A stretch of 64,000 nucleotides of DNA from Streptomyces actinomycinicus (lineage in GTDB: Bacteria > Actinomycetota > Actinomycetes > Streptomycetales > Streptomycetaceae). Where the stretch lies: positions 62,001-126,000 of the forward strand of contig NZ_JAERRK010000022.1 in assembly GCF_016741775.1 (NCBI RefSeq). The letters are read 5' to 3'. Shown one piece after another: positions 20,246-28,768 of the stretch (position 1 is its first letter; the number at the start of each line of letters is the position of its first letter). The notes beneath the pieces are model-generated. The model worked only from the letters and a program-made list of their open reading frames with translations. It searched no databases and was not told where the DNA came from. Position numbers and translations under genes: made by a program.

Positions 20246-21190
20246 TTACGAGATCGCCCTGAGCTTCGGGCGTTCCCGGAGTTGTGCGAGTGCCGTCGTG
20301 GTCTCCTCGTCGGCCGGCAGGAACACCACGATCTGCTGGGCGTCCGCCGCTACGTCCAGCGTCTCGCGGATGAACCGGAGTGCGGGGCCCGCGGGGTGGT
20401 TCAGCCGGAGGGTTCCCCGCTGCGGCACCACATGACGGTTCAGACGGCTCGTGAAGTCGGGGCCGGCCACGGGGGCCAGTTCCGCGCTGAGCCATTCGGA
20501 GTTCTCGACGGACGGGCCCAGCCACAGGTCGAAGGCCTGCTCGTCCGCGACGTCGTCCCAGTCGGCGAAGAACGCCCGGGCGCGTGGGTCGGTGAAGACG
20601 TACCGGGTGAGGTTCGGTGTGCCGGTGCCGGTGCCGGTGCCGGGGGCGGGGGCGATGCCGTTCCCGTTACCGGTGCCGGTGCCGTTCCCGTTCCTGGCGT
20701 CGCTGCCGGTGCCGTTGCCGCTGCCGGTCCGGGCGTCGGTGTCCAGCAGCCCGGTGCCGCTCGTCAGCGTCGCGAAGCCACTGGTGTGGGCGAGTATGTC
20801 GCCGAGCCGGTTGGTCACCACGGCGATGCCCGGCTCCAGCAGTTCCAGGGTTCGCAGGACCGAGGGCCGGACCTCCCGCCGGGGCGGGGCCGGACGCGGG
20901 TGCGCGGTGCACTCGCCGCCGGTGATCTTCGCGAGGTAGCGCAGGTGGCTGCGTTCCGCCGGGTCGAGGCTGAGGGCGTCGGCGAGGGCGTTCACCACCG
21001 GGATCGACGGGTTGCGGTCCCGGCCCTGCTCGATCCGGGTCAGGTACTCGACGCTGATGCCGGCCCGCGCGGCCAGGTCCAGCCGGCGCAGGCCCGGTGA
21101 GCGGCGCCGGCCCCGCTCCGGCAGGCCCAGTGTCTCCGGCTGGATGCTGTCCCGCTTGGTCCGGATGAAGTCCCCCAGTGGTGTTCCCAT
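20246..21190 (-). CDS. XRE-family regulator with MmyB-like ligand-binding domain
   Basis: 314-residue transcription factor. The N-terminal helix-turn-helix is of the type RRLDLAARAGISVEYLTRIEQGRDRNPS (about residues 34-61). The C-terminal MmyB-like PAS-type domain has VTNRLGDILAHTSGFATL and NLTRYVFTDPRARAFFADWDDVA. These regulators bind a fatty-acid-like ligand and usually control a divergent oxidoreductase, exactly the arrangement here with the FMN reductase gene. About 45 residues of Gly/Asn/Thr-rich low-complexity sequence (about 148-193), encoded by GGTGCC-type hexamers, interrupt the ligand domain. Family members lack this insert. Confidence 0.88.
   Translation of the reverse strand: MGTPLGDFIRTKRDSIQPETLGLPERGRRRSPGLRRLDLAARAGISVEYLTRIEQGRDRNPSIPVVNALADALSLDPAERSHLRYLAKITGGECTAHPRPAPPRREVRPSVLRTLELLEPGIAVVTNRLGDILAHTSGFATLTSGTGLLDTDARTGSGNGTGSDARNGNGTGTGNGNGIAPAPGTGTGTGTPNLTRYVFTDPRARAFFADWDDVADEQAFDLWLGPSVENSEWLSAELAPVAGPDFTSRLNRHVVPQRGTLRLNHPAGPALRFIRETLDVAADAQQIVVFLPADEETTTALAQLRERPKLRAIS
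20611..20752. repeat. Hexanucleotide microsatellite inside the MmyB-type regulator gene
   Basis: Runs of GTGCCG/GTTCCC-like hexamers, beginning with at least four consecutive GCCGGT units near 20615-20640, encode the Gly-Thr/Gly-Asn stretch. The period of 6 keeps the frame, so slippage would change length without truncating the protein. Confidence 0.8.
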
Positions 21191-21226
21191 GAGTGCGAGG
21201 GTATGGGGTCGCCCGCGGCCGGTGGA

Positions 21227-21263
21227 GGGCTCAGGGTGGCCCTGCGGGGGCCAGCCTGAGCCC
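21227..21263. promoter_or_regulatory. 37-bp near-perfect inverted repeat between regulator and FMN reductase
   Basis: GGGCTCAGG (21227-21235) pairs with CCTGAGCCC (21255-21263), and inside it TGGCCC (21237-21242) pairs with GGGCCA (21248-21253), leaving a 5-nt centre. It is a strong operator candidate for the divergent MmyB-type regulator. It lies in the 5' leader of the reductase gene and could also fold as RNA. Confidence 0.6.
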
Positions 21264-21303
21264 GGCCTGGCTACCGTCGGCGGAGCGCCTGATCGTGGAG
21301 GGC

Positions 21304-21900
21304 ATGGAGAACACCACGCACAAGTTGCTGATCATCGTCGGAAGTGTCCGGGAGGGCCGGTTCGGCCCGGTGGTGGGATCGTGGGTGGCCGAACAGGCCC
21401 GTGCCCACGGCGGGTTCGAGGTGGACGTCGTCGATCTGGCGGACATCGAGATCCCGTTGGCGCTGCCGGCCGCACCGCCGAAGTTCGCCGGCGACGGCTA
21501 CCCCCGGCCCGCCGGAATGGCCCCGCTGACCTCGGCGCTGGAGGAGGCCGACGCGTTCGTCGTCGTCACGCCGGAGTACAACCACAGCTACCCCGCCTCG
21601 CTGAAGGCGGCCATCGACTGGCACTTCACGCAGTGGACGGCCAAGCCCGTCGCCTTCGTCAGCTACGGCGGCGCGGCCGGCGGCCGGCACGCCGTACTGC
21701 ACCTGGAGAACGTGCTGACCGAACTGCATGCGGTGACCGTCCGGGACGGGCTGGCCTTCCCGAACTACTTCACCGCGTGGCAGGACGGCCGGCCGCTCGA
21801 CACCGAGGCCCCGGGCTACGCCAAGGTCCTGCTGGACCAGCTGTCCTGGTGGGCCGGCACCCTCCGCGCGGGCCGGGAGGCCGCTCCCTACCCGGGATGA
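21304..21900 (+). CDS. NADPH-dependent FMN reductase family protein
   Basis: 198-residue flavodoxin-fold oxidoreductase that uses NAD(P)H to reduce FMN or quinone-type substrates in the cytoplasm. The phosphate-binding loop IIVGSVREGRFGPVV (about residues 9-23) and the flavin-contact motif VVVTPEYNHSYPASLKAAIDW (about 87-107) are characteristic, as is AFVSYGGAAGG. The ATG at 21304 is chosen because the flavodoxin fold begins immediately after it. A GTG nine bases upstream is possible. It is divergent from the MmyB-type regulator, its likely controller, across a large inverted repeat. Confidence 0.88.
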   Translation: MENTTHKLLIIVGSVREGRFGPVVGSWVAEQARAHGGFEVDVVDLADIEIPLALPAAPPKFAGDGYPRPAGMAPLTSALEEADAFVVVTPEYNHSYPASLKAAIDWHFTQWTAKPVAFVSYGGAAGGRHAVLHLENVLTELHAVTVRDGLAFPNYFTAWQDGRPLDTEAPGYAKVLLDQLSWWAGTLRAGREAAPYPG

Positions 21901-21927
21901 CCGCACCCGGGACGACCGCCGGTCCGG

Positions 21928-22018
21928 GAACGCGGCCGGCGGGTGACCACGGACCGGGGACGCGGCCGGTGGGCGGTCGGCCGGACCCCGGACGCGGCCG
22001 GGACGCGGCCGGCGGGTG
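21928..22018. repeat. Imperfect ACGCGGCCGG repeats
   Basis: Four copies of (G)ACGCGGCCGG(C/T)GGG occur around 21928, 21959, 21991 and 22002, in the convergent gap between the FMN reductase and the LAxTG protein gene. They can form hairpins and may act as a convergent terminator. Confidence 0.5.
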
Positions 22019-22047
22019 CCGGCCCGGGAACGGCCCTGTTGGCGGTG

Positions 22048-22956
22048 TCAGTTCTTGCGGCGGCGGGCCACCGTCACCGCTCCCCCGCCGGCCAGCAGCA
22101 ACGCCAGGGCGCCGCCCGCGATGTACGGGGTCGCCGAGCTGCCGCCGGTCTGCGCGAGGCCGGCCTGCGCCGCGGCGCCCTGCGGGCGGACGTCGGCGGC
22201 CGGGTCGTGGCTCGGCACCGGCTTCCCGGTGGGCGGGGCCATCGGGGAGTCGCAGGTGGCCTCGGCCAGCGTGACCGTGCCCTGCACGTCGGCCACGTTG
22301 AGCTTCGCCGGGTTGACGGAGACCTTGAGTTGGAGGGCGGTCGCGGCGGCCGTACGGGTCGTGGTCCGGTGCTGGGACAGGTCGAGGCGCACCTCGCCGA
22401 CGCCTGGCACCTTCACCTCCGTCGAGCCGCCGGCAGTGAGGGTGACGCGCTTGCCGAGGACACGGACCACGCCGAGGACGTTCGCGGAGGCGGCCGGCGC
22501 CTTGCCGGCGTCGCAGGTGGCCTTCGCGGTGATCGTGTCGGCCTCGATCAGGGACAGCAGGGGCAGGCCGGGGACGTGCAGCTTGGCGTGGGCGACCCGG
22601 ACCGAGCCCTCGGCACGCTTCGCCGTGGCCGTGGCCCTGGCCTCGGCGACGTCCGCGGCGAGCACGGTGAACGGCTTGCCGCCGTCGACGCCGTCGAGCC
22701 GGGCGGAGAGGGTGGTCCGGTCCGCGCTCCGCGGCGCCCGGACCTCGTTGAGGGAGACCGCGAGCGGGACGTTCACGGTCTTGTTGAGCAGGGACACGTC
22801 GAGCCCGGTGCGCAGGACGACGGCGGAGGCGCGACCGTGGTCACCGGTCGCGTGCGCGGCGCTCGCGCCCAGGACCGCGGGCGCCCCGGCGAGGGCGGTG
22901 GCCGTCGCGAGTACGACGAGACGGCGAGCGGGCATGCGGAAATCATTGCTGTTCAA
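22048..22956 (-). CDS. Secreted, sortase-anchored (LAxTG) protein of the SCO1860 type
   Basis: Exported surface protein of unknown role. It has an N-terminal signal peptide (basic MPARR, then an Ala/Leu/Val-rich core ending near ASAAHA), a long extracytoplasmic domain of about 230 residues, and a classical cell-wall sorting signal. That signal is LAQTG, then a hydrophobic helix (AGGALALLLAGGGAVTVA) and the tail RRRKN. LAxTG is the motif preferred by class E sortases of Streptomyces. The extracellular domain is rich in beta-prone repeats with ATCD/ATCDS cysteine motifs. Start uncertain: TTG at 22956 (used here; 302 aa) or ATG at 22935. It resembles a conserved family found next to this amidohydrolase gene in streptomycetes. 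Confidence 0.85.
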   Translation of the reverse strand: MNSNDFRMPARRLVVLATATALAGAPAVLGASAAHATGDHGRASAVVLRTGLDVSLLNKTVNVPLAVSLNEVRAPRSADRTTLSARLDGVDGGKPFTVLAADVAEARATATAKRAEGSVRVAHAKLHVPGLPLLSLIEADTITAKATCDAGKAPAASANVLGVVRVLGKRVTLTAGGSTEVKVPGVGEVRLDLSQHRTTTRTAAATALQLKVSVNPAKLNVADVQGTVTLAEATCDSPMAPPTGKPVPSHDPAADVRPQGAAAQAGLAQTGGSSATPYIAGGALALLLAGGGAVTVARRRKN

Positions 22957-23090
22957 GGCGGTGGGACCCCCAGACGGGACATGCTTGGGACCCGTCAACC
23001 TTGTACGCACTGTGGGTGAACGGTCAGCTCTCCAGGGTCACTTCACTCGAACGTGGATATCTCGCTCGCCGATTCGAATCACGGGCACGT

Positions 23091-24182
23091 CTACTCGACA
23101 ACCTGCCCGTTCAGCACCACCCGTCGCGGCGCGGCCAGCACCCGTACGTCGGCCCGGGGATCGGTCTCGTACACGACGAGGTCGGCCGGGGCCCCCTCCT
23201 CCAGGCCGGGCCGGCCGAGCCACTTGCGGGCCGCCCAGCTGGTGGCCGCGAGGGCGTCGACCGGCGGGAGTCCCGCGGTGACCAGTTCGGCCACCTCCTC
23301 CGCGACCAGGCCGTGGGCCAGTGAGCCGCCGGCGTCCGTGCCGACGAAGACCGGGATGCCGGCGTCGTAGGCGCCGCGCACGGTGTCGTAGCGCCGCTCG
23401 TGCAGCCGGCGCATGTGGGCGGACCAGCGCGGGAACTTCTTGTCGCCGCCGTCCGCGAGCTTGGGGAAGGTGGCGATGTTGACGAGGGTGGGGACGATCG
23501 CGACGCCCCGCTCGGCGAAGAGCGGGATGAGGTCCTCGGTGAGACCCGTCGCGTGCTCGATGCAGTCGATGCCCGCCTCGACCAGGTCGCGCAGGGAACT
23601 CTCGGCGAAGCAGTGGGCGGTGACGCGGGCGCCGAGCCGGTGCGCCTCGGCGATGGCGGCCTCGACGGCCCCCCGGGGCCAGCAGGGGGACAGGTCGCCG
23701 AGGTCGCGGTCGATCCAGTCGCCGACCAGCTTGACCCAGCCGTCGCCGCGCCGCGCCTCCCGGGCGACGTGGGCGACGAGGTCGTCCGGCTCGATCTCCC
23801 ACGCGTAGTTGCGGATGTAGCGCCGGGTGCGGGCGATGTGCCGGCCCGCTCGGATGATCTTCGGGAGGTCGTCGCGGTCGTCGATCCAGCGGGTGTCGGA
23901 GGGCGAGCCCGCGTCCCGGATCAGCAGGGTGCCGGTCCCCCGGTCGGTGAGCGCCTGCTTCTCGGCGGTGTCCGCGTCGACCGGGCCGTGGGCGCCGAGG
24001 CCCACGTGGCAGTGCGCGTCGACCAGGCCGGGCAGCGCCCAGCCCTCGACGGTCCGGACGTCCCGGGCCCCGGCGGGGCGGTCGTAGGAGATCCGGCCCC
24101 CGACCACCCACAGTTCGTCGCGGACGTCCTCCGGCCCCGCCAGGACCCGGCCCTTCACGTGCAGCACCGCGTGATCGCTCAT
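23091..24182 (-). CDS. Metal-dependent amidohydrolase
   Basis: 363-residue cytoplasmic TIM-barrel hydrolase of the imidazolonepropionase/prolidase-like amidohydrolase group. Metal ligands are visible: VDAHCHVGLG (HxH, about residues 58-67), VTAHCFAES (about 186-194), DCIEHATGL (about 207-215) and the catalytic Asp in VGTDAGGS (about 276-283). Substrate unknown; this family cleaves cyclic amides, dipeptides or xenobiotic ureas. The ATG at 24182 is preferred over GTG at 24191 because an AAGG Shine-Dalgarno lies 8 nt before it. It is separated from the amino-acid transporter operon upstream by 18 bp, so it may be the last gene of that operon and act on an imported compound. Confidence 0.87.
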   Translation of the reverse strand: MSDHAVLHVKGRVLAGPEDVRDELWVVGGRISYDRPAGARDVRTVEGWALPGLVDAHCHVGLGAHGPVDADTAEKQALTDRGTGTLLIRDAGSPSDTRWIDDRDDLPKIIRAGRHIARTRRYIRNYAWEIEPDDLVAHVAREARRGDGWVKLVGDWIDRDLGDLSPCWPRGAVEAAIAEAHRLGARVTAHCFAESSLRDLVEAGIDCIEHATGLTEDLIPLFAERGVAIVPTLVNIATFPKLADGGDKKFPRWSAHMRRLHERRYDTVRGAYDAGIPVFVGTDAGGSLAHGLVAEEVAELVTAGLPPVDALAATSWAARKWLGRPGLEEGAPADLVVYETDPRADVRVLAAPRRVVLNGQVVE

Positions 24183-24200
24183 ACCCGGCACCTTAGTGAG

Positions 24201-24991
<791 letters not shown>

Positions 24992-24995
<4 letters not shown>

Positions 24996-25825
24996 CGGAT
25001 CGCCTCCTGGGCCTTGGATTCCATACGGCGGACGACGAAGCTGAGCGGGATGGTGACCAGCAGGTAGCACAGTCCCGCGACCAGGATCGGCGTGGAGTTG
25101 GCGGTCGTACTGGCCAGATCGCGGCCGAACTTGGACAGTTCCCGCTCCTCCAGGGTGACGCCGAGGAACAGCACCAGCGAGGAGTCCTTGAAGAGGAGGA
25201 CGAGTTCGTTGGTGAGCGGCGGCAGGATGATCCGGAAGGCCTGCGGGATGATGATCGAGATCATGGCCTTGGCCGGTGAGAAGCCGAGCGAGCGGGCCGC
25301 CTCCAGCTGCCCCTTGGGCACGGCCTGGATGCCGGCGCGGATGGTCTCCGCCATGTAGGCGGCCGAGACCAGGCCGAGCGCGAGGGCGACCTTGCCGTAC
25401 GTCCCGCCGGGGATCTCCGTGCCGGGGAAGGCGAGCGGCACCGCCACGCCGACGAAGATGAAGATCAGCAGGGCGGGCAGGCCGCGGAAGATCTCGATGT
25501 AGACGCTCGCCAGCCACCGGTACGGCCCCACGGAGGACAGCCGCATCAGCGCGAGACCCATGCCGAGGACGAGGCCGACGACGAAGCCGGACAGCGTGTA
25601 GAGGACGGTGTTCTTCAGCGCCAGCGTGATGACGTCCGGGAACATCTGCTTCGCGATGTCCGCCTGGGCGAACTGGTTCTGCAGCCGGCCCCAGTCCGCC
25701 GTGACCGCGAAGGCGATCACGGCGGCGACGAACACGGCGTACTGCGCGGCCCGGGACAGGCTGCGCTTCTGACGCCGGGTCAGGCCCTTCTTCTTCGGCT
25801 GGACCGGTACCTCGAGATCGGTCAT
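24992..25825 (-). CDS. Polar amino-acid ABC transporter, permease
   Basis: 277-residue inner-membrane permease of the HisMQ type. The basic N-terminal tail (PKKKGLTRRQKRS) is cytoplasmic. Then come about five to six transmembrane segments and the EAA loop that contacts the ATPase, with EAARSLGFSPAKAMISIIIPQA (about residues 170-191). The stretch IEIFRGLPALLIFIFV is typical of the family. The ATG at 25825 overlaps the stop of the binding-protein gene (ATGA). Only one permease gene is present, so the channel is probably a homodimer. Confidence 0.92.
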
Positions 25826-26670
25826 GACGCCGCGGGAGAGGCGACGGACGCGTTGTACGGGCCGATCCACTGCTCGTAGATCTTCTTGTAGGTGCCGTCG
25901 GCCTTGGCCTGCTTGATCGCCTTGTTGATGGCGTCGCGCAGCGCCGTGTTGCCCTTCTTCACGGTGAAGCCGTACTGCTCACCGGTCTTGAGGTTGTCGA
26001 CGACCTGGAACTTGTCCGCGTTGGCCTTGTCCTTCAGCCAGCCCTGGACGACCGGGTAGTCGATGACGACGGCCTGGACCTGGCCGGTGCGCAGGCCGTT
26101 GAGGACGGCGTCGGAGGACTCGAACGAGATCGGGTCGTAGCCCTTGGCCTTGACGTAGTCCTCACCGGTGGTCTGCGCCTGGGCGCCAAGCTTCTTGCCC
26201 TTGGCCTTGACGTCGGCGAGCGAGTCGACGCCGCTCTTCTTGTCGACGAGGACGGCCTGGGTGGCCTCGAAGTACGGGTCGGAGAAGTCGACGTTCTTCT
26301 TGCGCTCGTCGGTGATCGTCATGCCGGCCGCGGCCAGGTCGCACTCGCCGGAGTTCAGGAAGGCGCCGGTCTTGAAGTTCTCGAACGGGGTGTCGAGGAT
26401 GGCCTGCTTGACGCCGAGGTCCTTGGCGACGAGGTCGATCAGGGAGACGTCGAAGCCCTGCACCTTGCCGTCGATCTCCGACTGGAACGGCGGGTAGGGC
26501 AGGTGGGTGCAGGTGGTCAGCTGTCCCCCCTTGGCGAGGTGGACGCCCTTGACGGTGGTCTTGCCGCTCCCCGAGTCGCTGGAGGAGCAGCCGGCCGCGA
26601 CGAGCACGAGTGCGGCGGTCGCGGTGGTGGCGGCCAGAAGGCGGGTCCGGCGCCCGACGAGCGTATTCAT
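25822..26670 (-). CDS. Polar amino-acid ABC transporter, substrate-binding lipoprotein
   Basis: 282-residue periplasmic-binding-protein family 3 lipoprotein that captures the substrate outside the membrane. The signal peptide ends in lipobox VAAGC with the lipidated cysteine at residue 28, followed by SSSDSGSG. The family 3 signature GFDVSLIDLVAKDLGVKQ (about residues 72-89) and the AAAGMTITDERKKNVDFSDPY block (about 113-133) point to amino acids such as glutamine, glutamate or histidine. The exact ligand cannot be read from sequence. It is the first gene of the operon, followed by permease and ATPase with coupled overlaps. A GGAGAT Shine-Dalgarno precedes the ATG. Confidence 0.93.
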   Translation of the reverse strand: MNTLVGRRTRLLAATTATAALVLVAAGCSSSDSGSGKTTVKGVHLAKGGQLTTCTHLPYPPFQSEIDGKVQGFDVSLIDLVAKDLGVKQAILDTPFENFKTGAFLNSGECDLAAAGMTITDERKKNVDFSDPYFEATQAVLVDKKSGVDSLADVKAKGKKLGAQAQTTGEDYVKAKGYDPISFESSDAVLNGLRTGQVQAVVIDYPVVQGWLKDKANADKFQVVDNLKTGEQYGFTVKKGNTALRDAINKAIKQAKADGTYKKIYEQWIGPYNASVASPAAS

Positions 26671-26716
26671 GGGGAGATCTCCTGTGGGGGAACTGAGGGT
26701 TCCGATTATAAGGAAA

Positions 26717-26740
26717 GGTTTGAGTCTCTCAAATCAAACC
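26717..26740. promoter_or_regulatory. Nested inverted repeats between the transporter and the aminotransferase gene
   Basis: TTTGAG-tct-CTCAAA (26719-26733) is a perfect 6-bp inverted repeat. GGTTTGA (26717-26723) also pairs with TCAAACC (26734-26740). The element is AT-rich for this genome and lies about 46 bp from the transporter start and 70 bp from the divergent aminotransferase start, a good operator position. Confidence 0.55.
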
Positions 26741-26808
26741 GATGGCTCTGAGGCGGTTCGACCTAAGATCGGTGGAGTCGGACCCCTGAGAACGAAGAGA
26801 GCACCGCC

Positions 26809-27954
26809 GTGAGCCACCCCTTCCTCGACCTGCCCCCGCTCAGTGCCGAGCGCTTCGCCGCCGTCGAGGACGGCGTGGCCCGGCTGCTGGACACCCGGCA
26901 GGACGTCCTGATCGCCCAGGGCGAGGCGCTGCTGCCACTGGAGGGCGCGATCCGTGCGGCGGCCGGTCCGGGCACGGTGGCCCTGAACGTGATCACGGGC
27001 CCGTACGGGCAGACCTTCGGCAACTGGCTGCGCGACTCCGGCGCGACGGTGCACGACCTGTCCGTCCCCTTCCACACCGCGGTGACCGCGGAGCAGATCC
27101 GGGAGGCGTTCGCCGCGCACCCGGAGATCGACTTCGTGTCGCTGGTGCACGCCGAGGCGGCGACCGGCAACACCAACCCGGTGGCGGAGATCGGCGAGGT
27201 GGTGCGGGAGCACGGCGCCCTCTTCTATCTGGACGCGGTGGCCTCCGTGGGCGCCGAGCCGGTGCTGCCGGACGCGTGGGGCGTGGACCTGTGCGTGATC
27301 GGGGCGCAGAAGGCGATGGGCGGCCCGGCGGGCGTGTCGGCGATCTCGGTGAGCGAGCGGGCGTGGGTCCGGATGGCCGCCAACCCGAACGCCCCGCGCC
27401 GCTCCTACCTCTCCCTGCTGGACTGGAAGGAGCGCTGGATCGACGCCGGCCGCCGGGCGCTGCCGCACGCTCCGGCCCAGCTGGAGATGCTGGCGCTCGA
27501 GGCGTGCCTGGAGCGGATCGAGTCGGCCGGTCTGGACGCGGTGATGGCGCGGCACCGGGGTGCCGCGCTGGCCACGCGGGCCGGCGCCGTGGCGCTGGGC
27601 GGGGGCCTGGAGCCGTACGTGTACGCGGAGAAGGACGCGGCGCCGGTGGCCACGACCCTGCGGGTGCCGTCCGGGGTGGTGGCGTCGGAGCTGGTGGCGC
27701 GGGCCCTGGAGAGCGATCCGGCGCTGCCGCTGGCCGCGGGCGGGGGCGCGCTGGCCGAGGAGATGATCCGGGTCAACCACTACGGGCCGGACGCGACGCC
27801 GGGCGCGGTGCAGGACTCGCTGGCGGCGCTGGGGGCGGCACTCGCCGGGGAGGGGCTGACGGTCGACCCCGTGAGCGCCCGGCAGGCCGTGGAGCGGGCT
27901 TGGCGGCAGGCCGCGCAGGGGACGGACGAGACGGTCCGCGGGTTTTCTGCGTGA
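26809..27954 (+). CDS. Class V PLP-dependent aminotransferase (alanine-glyoxylate type)
   Basis: 381-residue PLP enzyme of the alanine-glyoxylate/serine-pyruvate aminotransferase group. The PLP lysine is in CVIGAQKAMGGPAGVS (Lys about residue 168). Upstream, FYLDAVASVGAEPV supplies the Asp that contacts the cofactor nitrogen. VHAEAATGNTNPVAEI (about 109-124) is also typical. It probably transfers an amino group from a small amino acid to an oxo acid; the exact substrate is unknown. It is divergent from the amino-acid ABC transporter, so both may respond to the same effector. GTG start with a weak purine-rich ribosome site (GAAGAGAG). Confidence 0.85.
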   Translation: MSHPFLDLPPLSAERFAAVEDGVARLLDTRQDVLIAQGEALLPLEGAIRAAAGPGTVALNVITGPYGQTFGNWLRDSGATVHDLSVPFHTAVTAEQIREAFAAHPEIDFVSLVHAEAATGNTNPVAEIGEVVREHGALFYLDAVASVGAEPVLPDAWGVDLCVIGAQKAMGGPAGVSAISVSERAWVRMAANPNAPRRSYLSLLDWKERWIDAGRRALPHAPAQLEMLALEACLERIESAGLDAVMARHRGAALATRAGAVALGGGLEPYVYAEKDAAPVATTLRVPSGVVASELVARALESDPALPLAAGGGALAEEMIRVNHYGPDATPGAVQDSLAALGAALAGEGLTVDPVSARQAVERAWRQAAQGTDETVRGFSA

Positions 27955-28236
27955 ACGAATCGACGGGACCGCGAATAGCGAATTCAATTTACTTTCACAA
28001 TCCCCGCCAATTCCACCGACGATAGCTTCCCGTCTTCTTCTTCCCGCTTTTTGCAGAGCTAAACCGGGGAGTTTGCGGCTCGATTTCCGGCGACTTGAGC
28101 CCTGTGACACACTCCACAGAAACAAGAATCTGTCCTGATTTGCCCCGGTAGATTACGGACATTTCACCAGTGCGCTGGGAGAGCCAGGGAGGACCTCCCG
28201 TGCATTTTCGAATTCGCCTCGCTAAATTCGTGCCGC
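27955..28236 (+). promoter_or_regulatory. AT-rich promoter region of the ectoine operon
   Basis: These 282 bp hold no credible gene and are much less GC-rich than their surroundings. They contain TAGATT (28149-28154) and TAAATT (28223-28228) as candidate -10 elements. Palindrome GGGAGG-a-CCTCCC lies at 28187-28199, and CGAATT...AATTCG at 28209-28230, just before ectA. The start codon of ectA has no Shine-Dalgarno. Confidence 0.55.
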
Positions 28237-28755
28237 ATGACTGCCGCACCAGCAGACCTGCTCATCGAACGACCTGCAACGACTGACGGGGCCGCCCTCT
28301 GGCGTCTCGCCAGGGACTCGAAAACGCTCGACCTGAACTCTTCGTACAGTTATCTGCTGTGGTGCCGGGACTTCGCCGGCACCTCCGCGGTGGCGCGCGG
28401 TGCGGACGGGGAGCCGGTCGGCTTCGTCACCGGGTACGTGCGTCCCGACCGCCCCCACACCCTGCTCGTCTGGCAGGTGGCCGTGGACTCCGCCCACCGG
28501 GGCCACGGCATCGCCGCGGCACTGCTGGACGAGCTGACCGCACGGCTCACCGCCGAGCGCGGCATCACCGAGGTGGAGACCACCATCACCCCCGGCAACA
28601 CCGCCTCCGAGCGCCTGTTCACCTCGTTCGCCGCCCGGCACGGCGCCCGGGTCGAGCGTGAGGTGCTGTTCGGCGCCGACCTGTTCCCGGACGGCCCGCA
28701 CGACCCCGAAGTCCTGTTCCGCATCGGCCCGCTGACCGACTCCACCCCCCACTGA
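28237..28755 (+). CDS. ectA: L-2,4-diaminobutyrate acetyltransferase EctA
   Basis: GNAT-fold enzyme that acetylates L-2,4-diaminobutyrate at N-gamma with acetyl-CoA, the second step to ectoine. The 172-residue protein has the EctA pattern: NSSYSYLLWCRDFAGTSAVA (about residues 31-50), the acetyl-CoA-binding loop VDSAHRGHGIAAALLDEL (about 84-101) and TTITPGNTASERLF (about 113-126). It is the first gene of ectABCD. No ribosome site precedes the ATG, and a TAAATT hexamer lies 8 nt before it, so the mRNA may be leaderless. Confidence 0.96.
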   Translation: MTAAPADLLIERPATTDGAALWRLARDSKTLDLNSSYSYLLWCRDFAGTSAVARGADGEPVGFVTGYVRPDRPHTLLVWQVAVDSAHRGHGIAAALLDELTARLTAERGITEVETTITPGNTASERLFTSFAARHGARVEREVLFGADLFPDGPHDPEVLFRIGPLTDSTPH

Positions 28756-28768
28756 GGAGCGAATCACC

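Noticed and set aside
23011..23090. Promoter/operator for the LAxTG protein
   Set aside because: A GTTCACCC word occurs on the minus strand, but it is a single unit with no second repeat and no clear -10, so no specific site could be supported.
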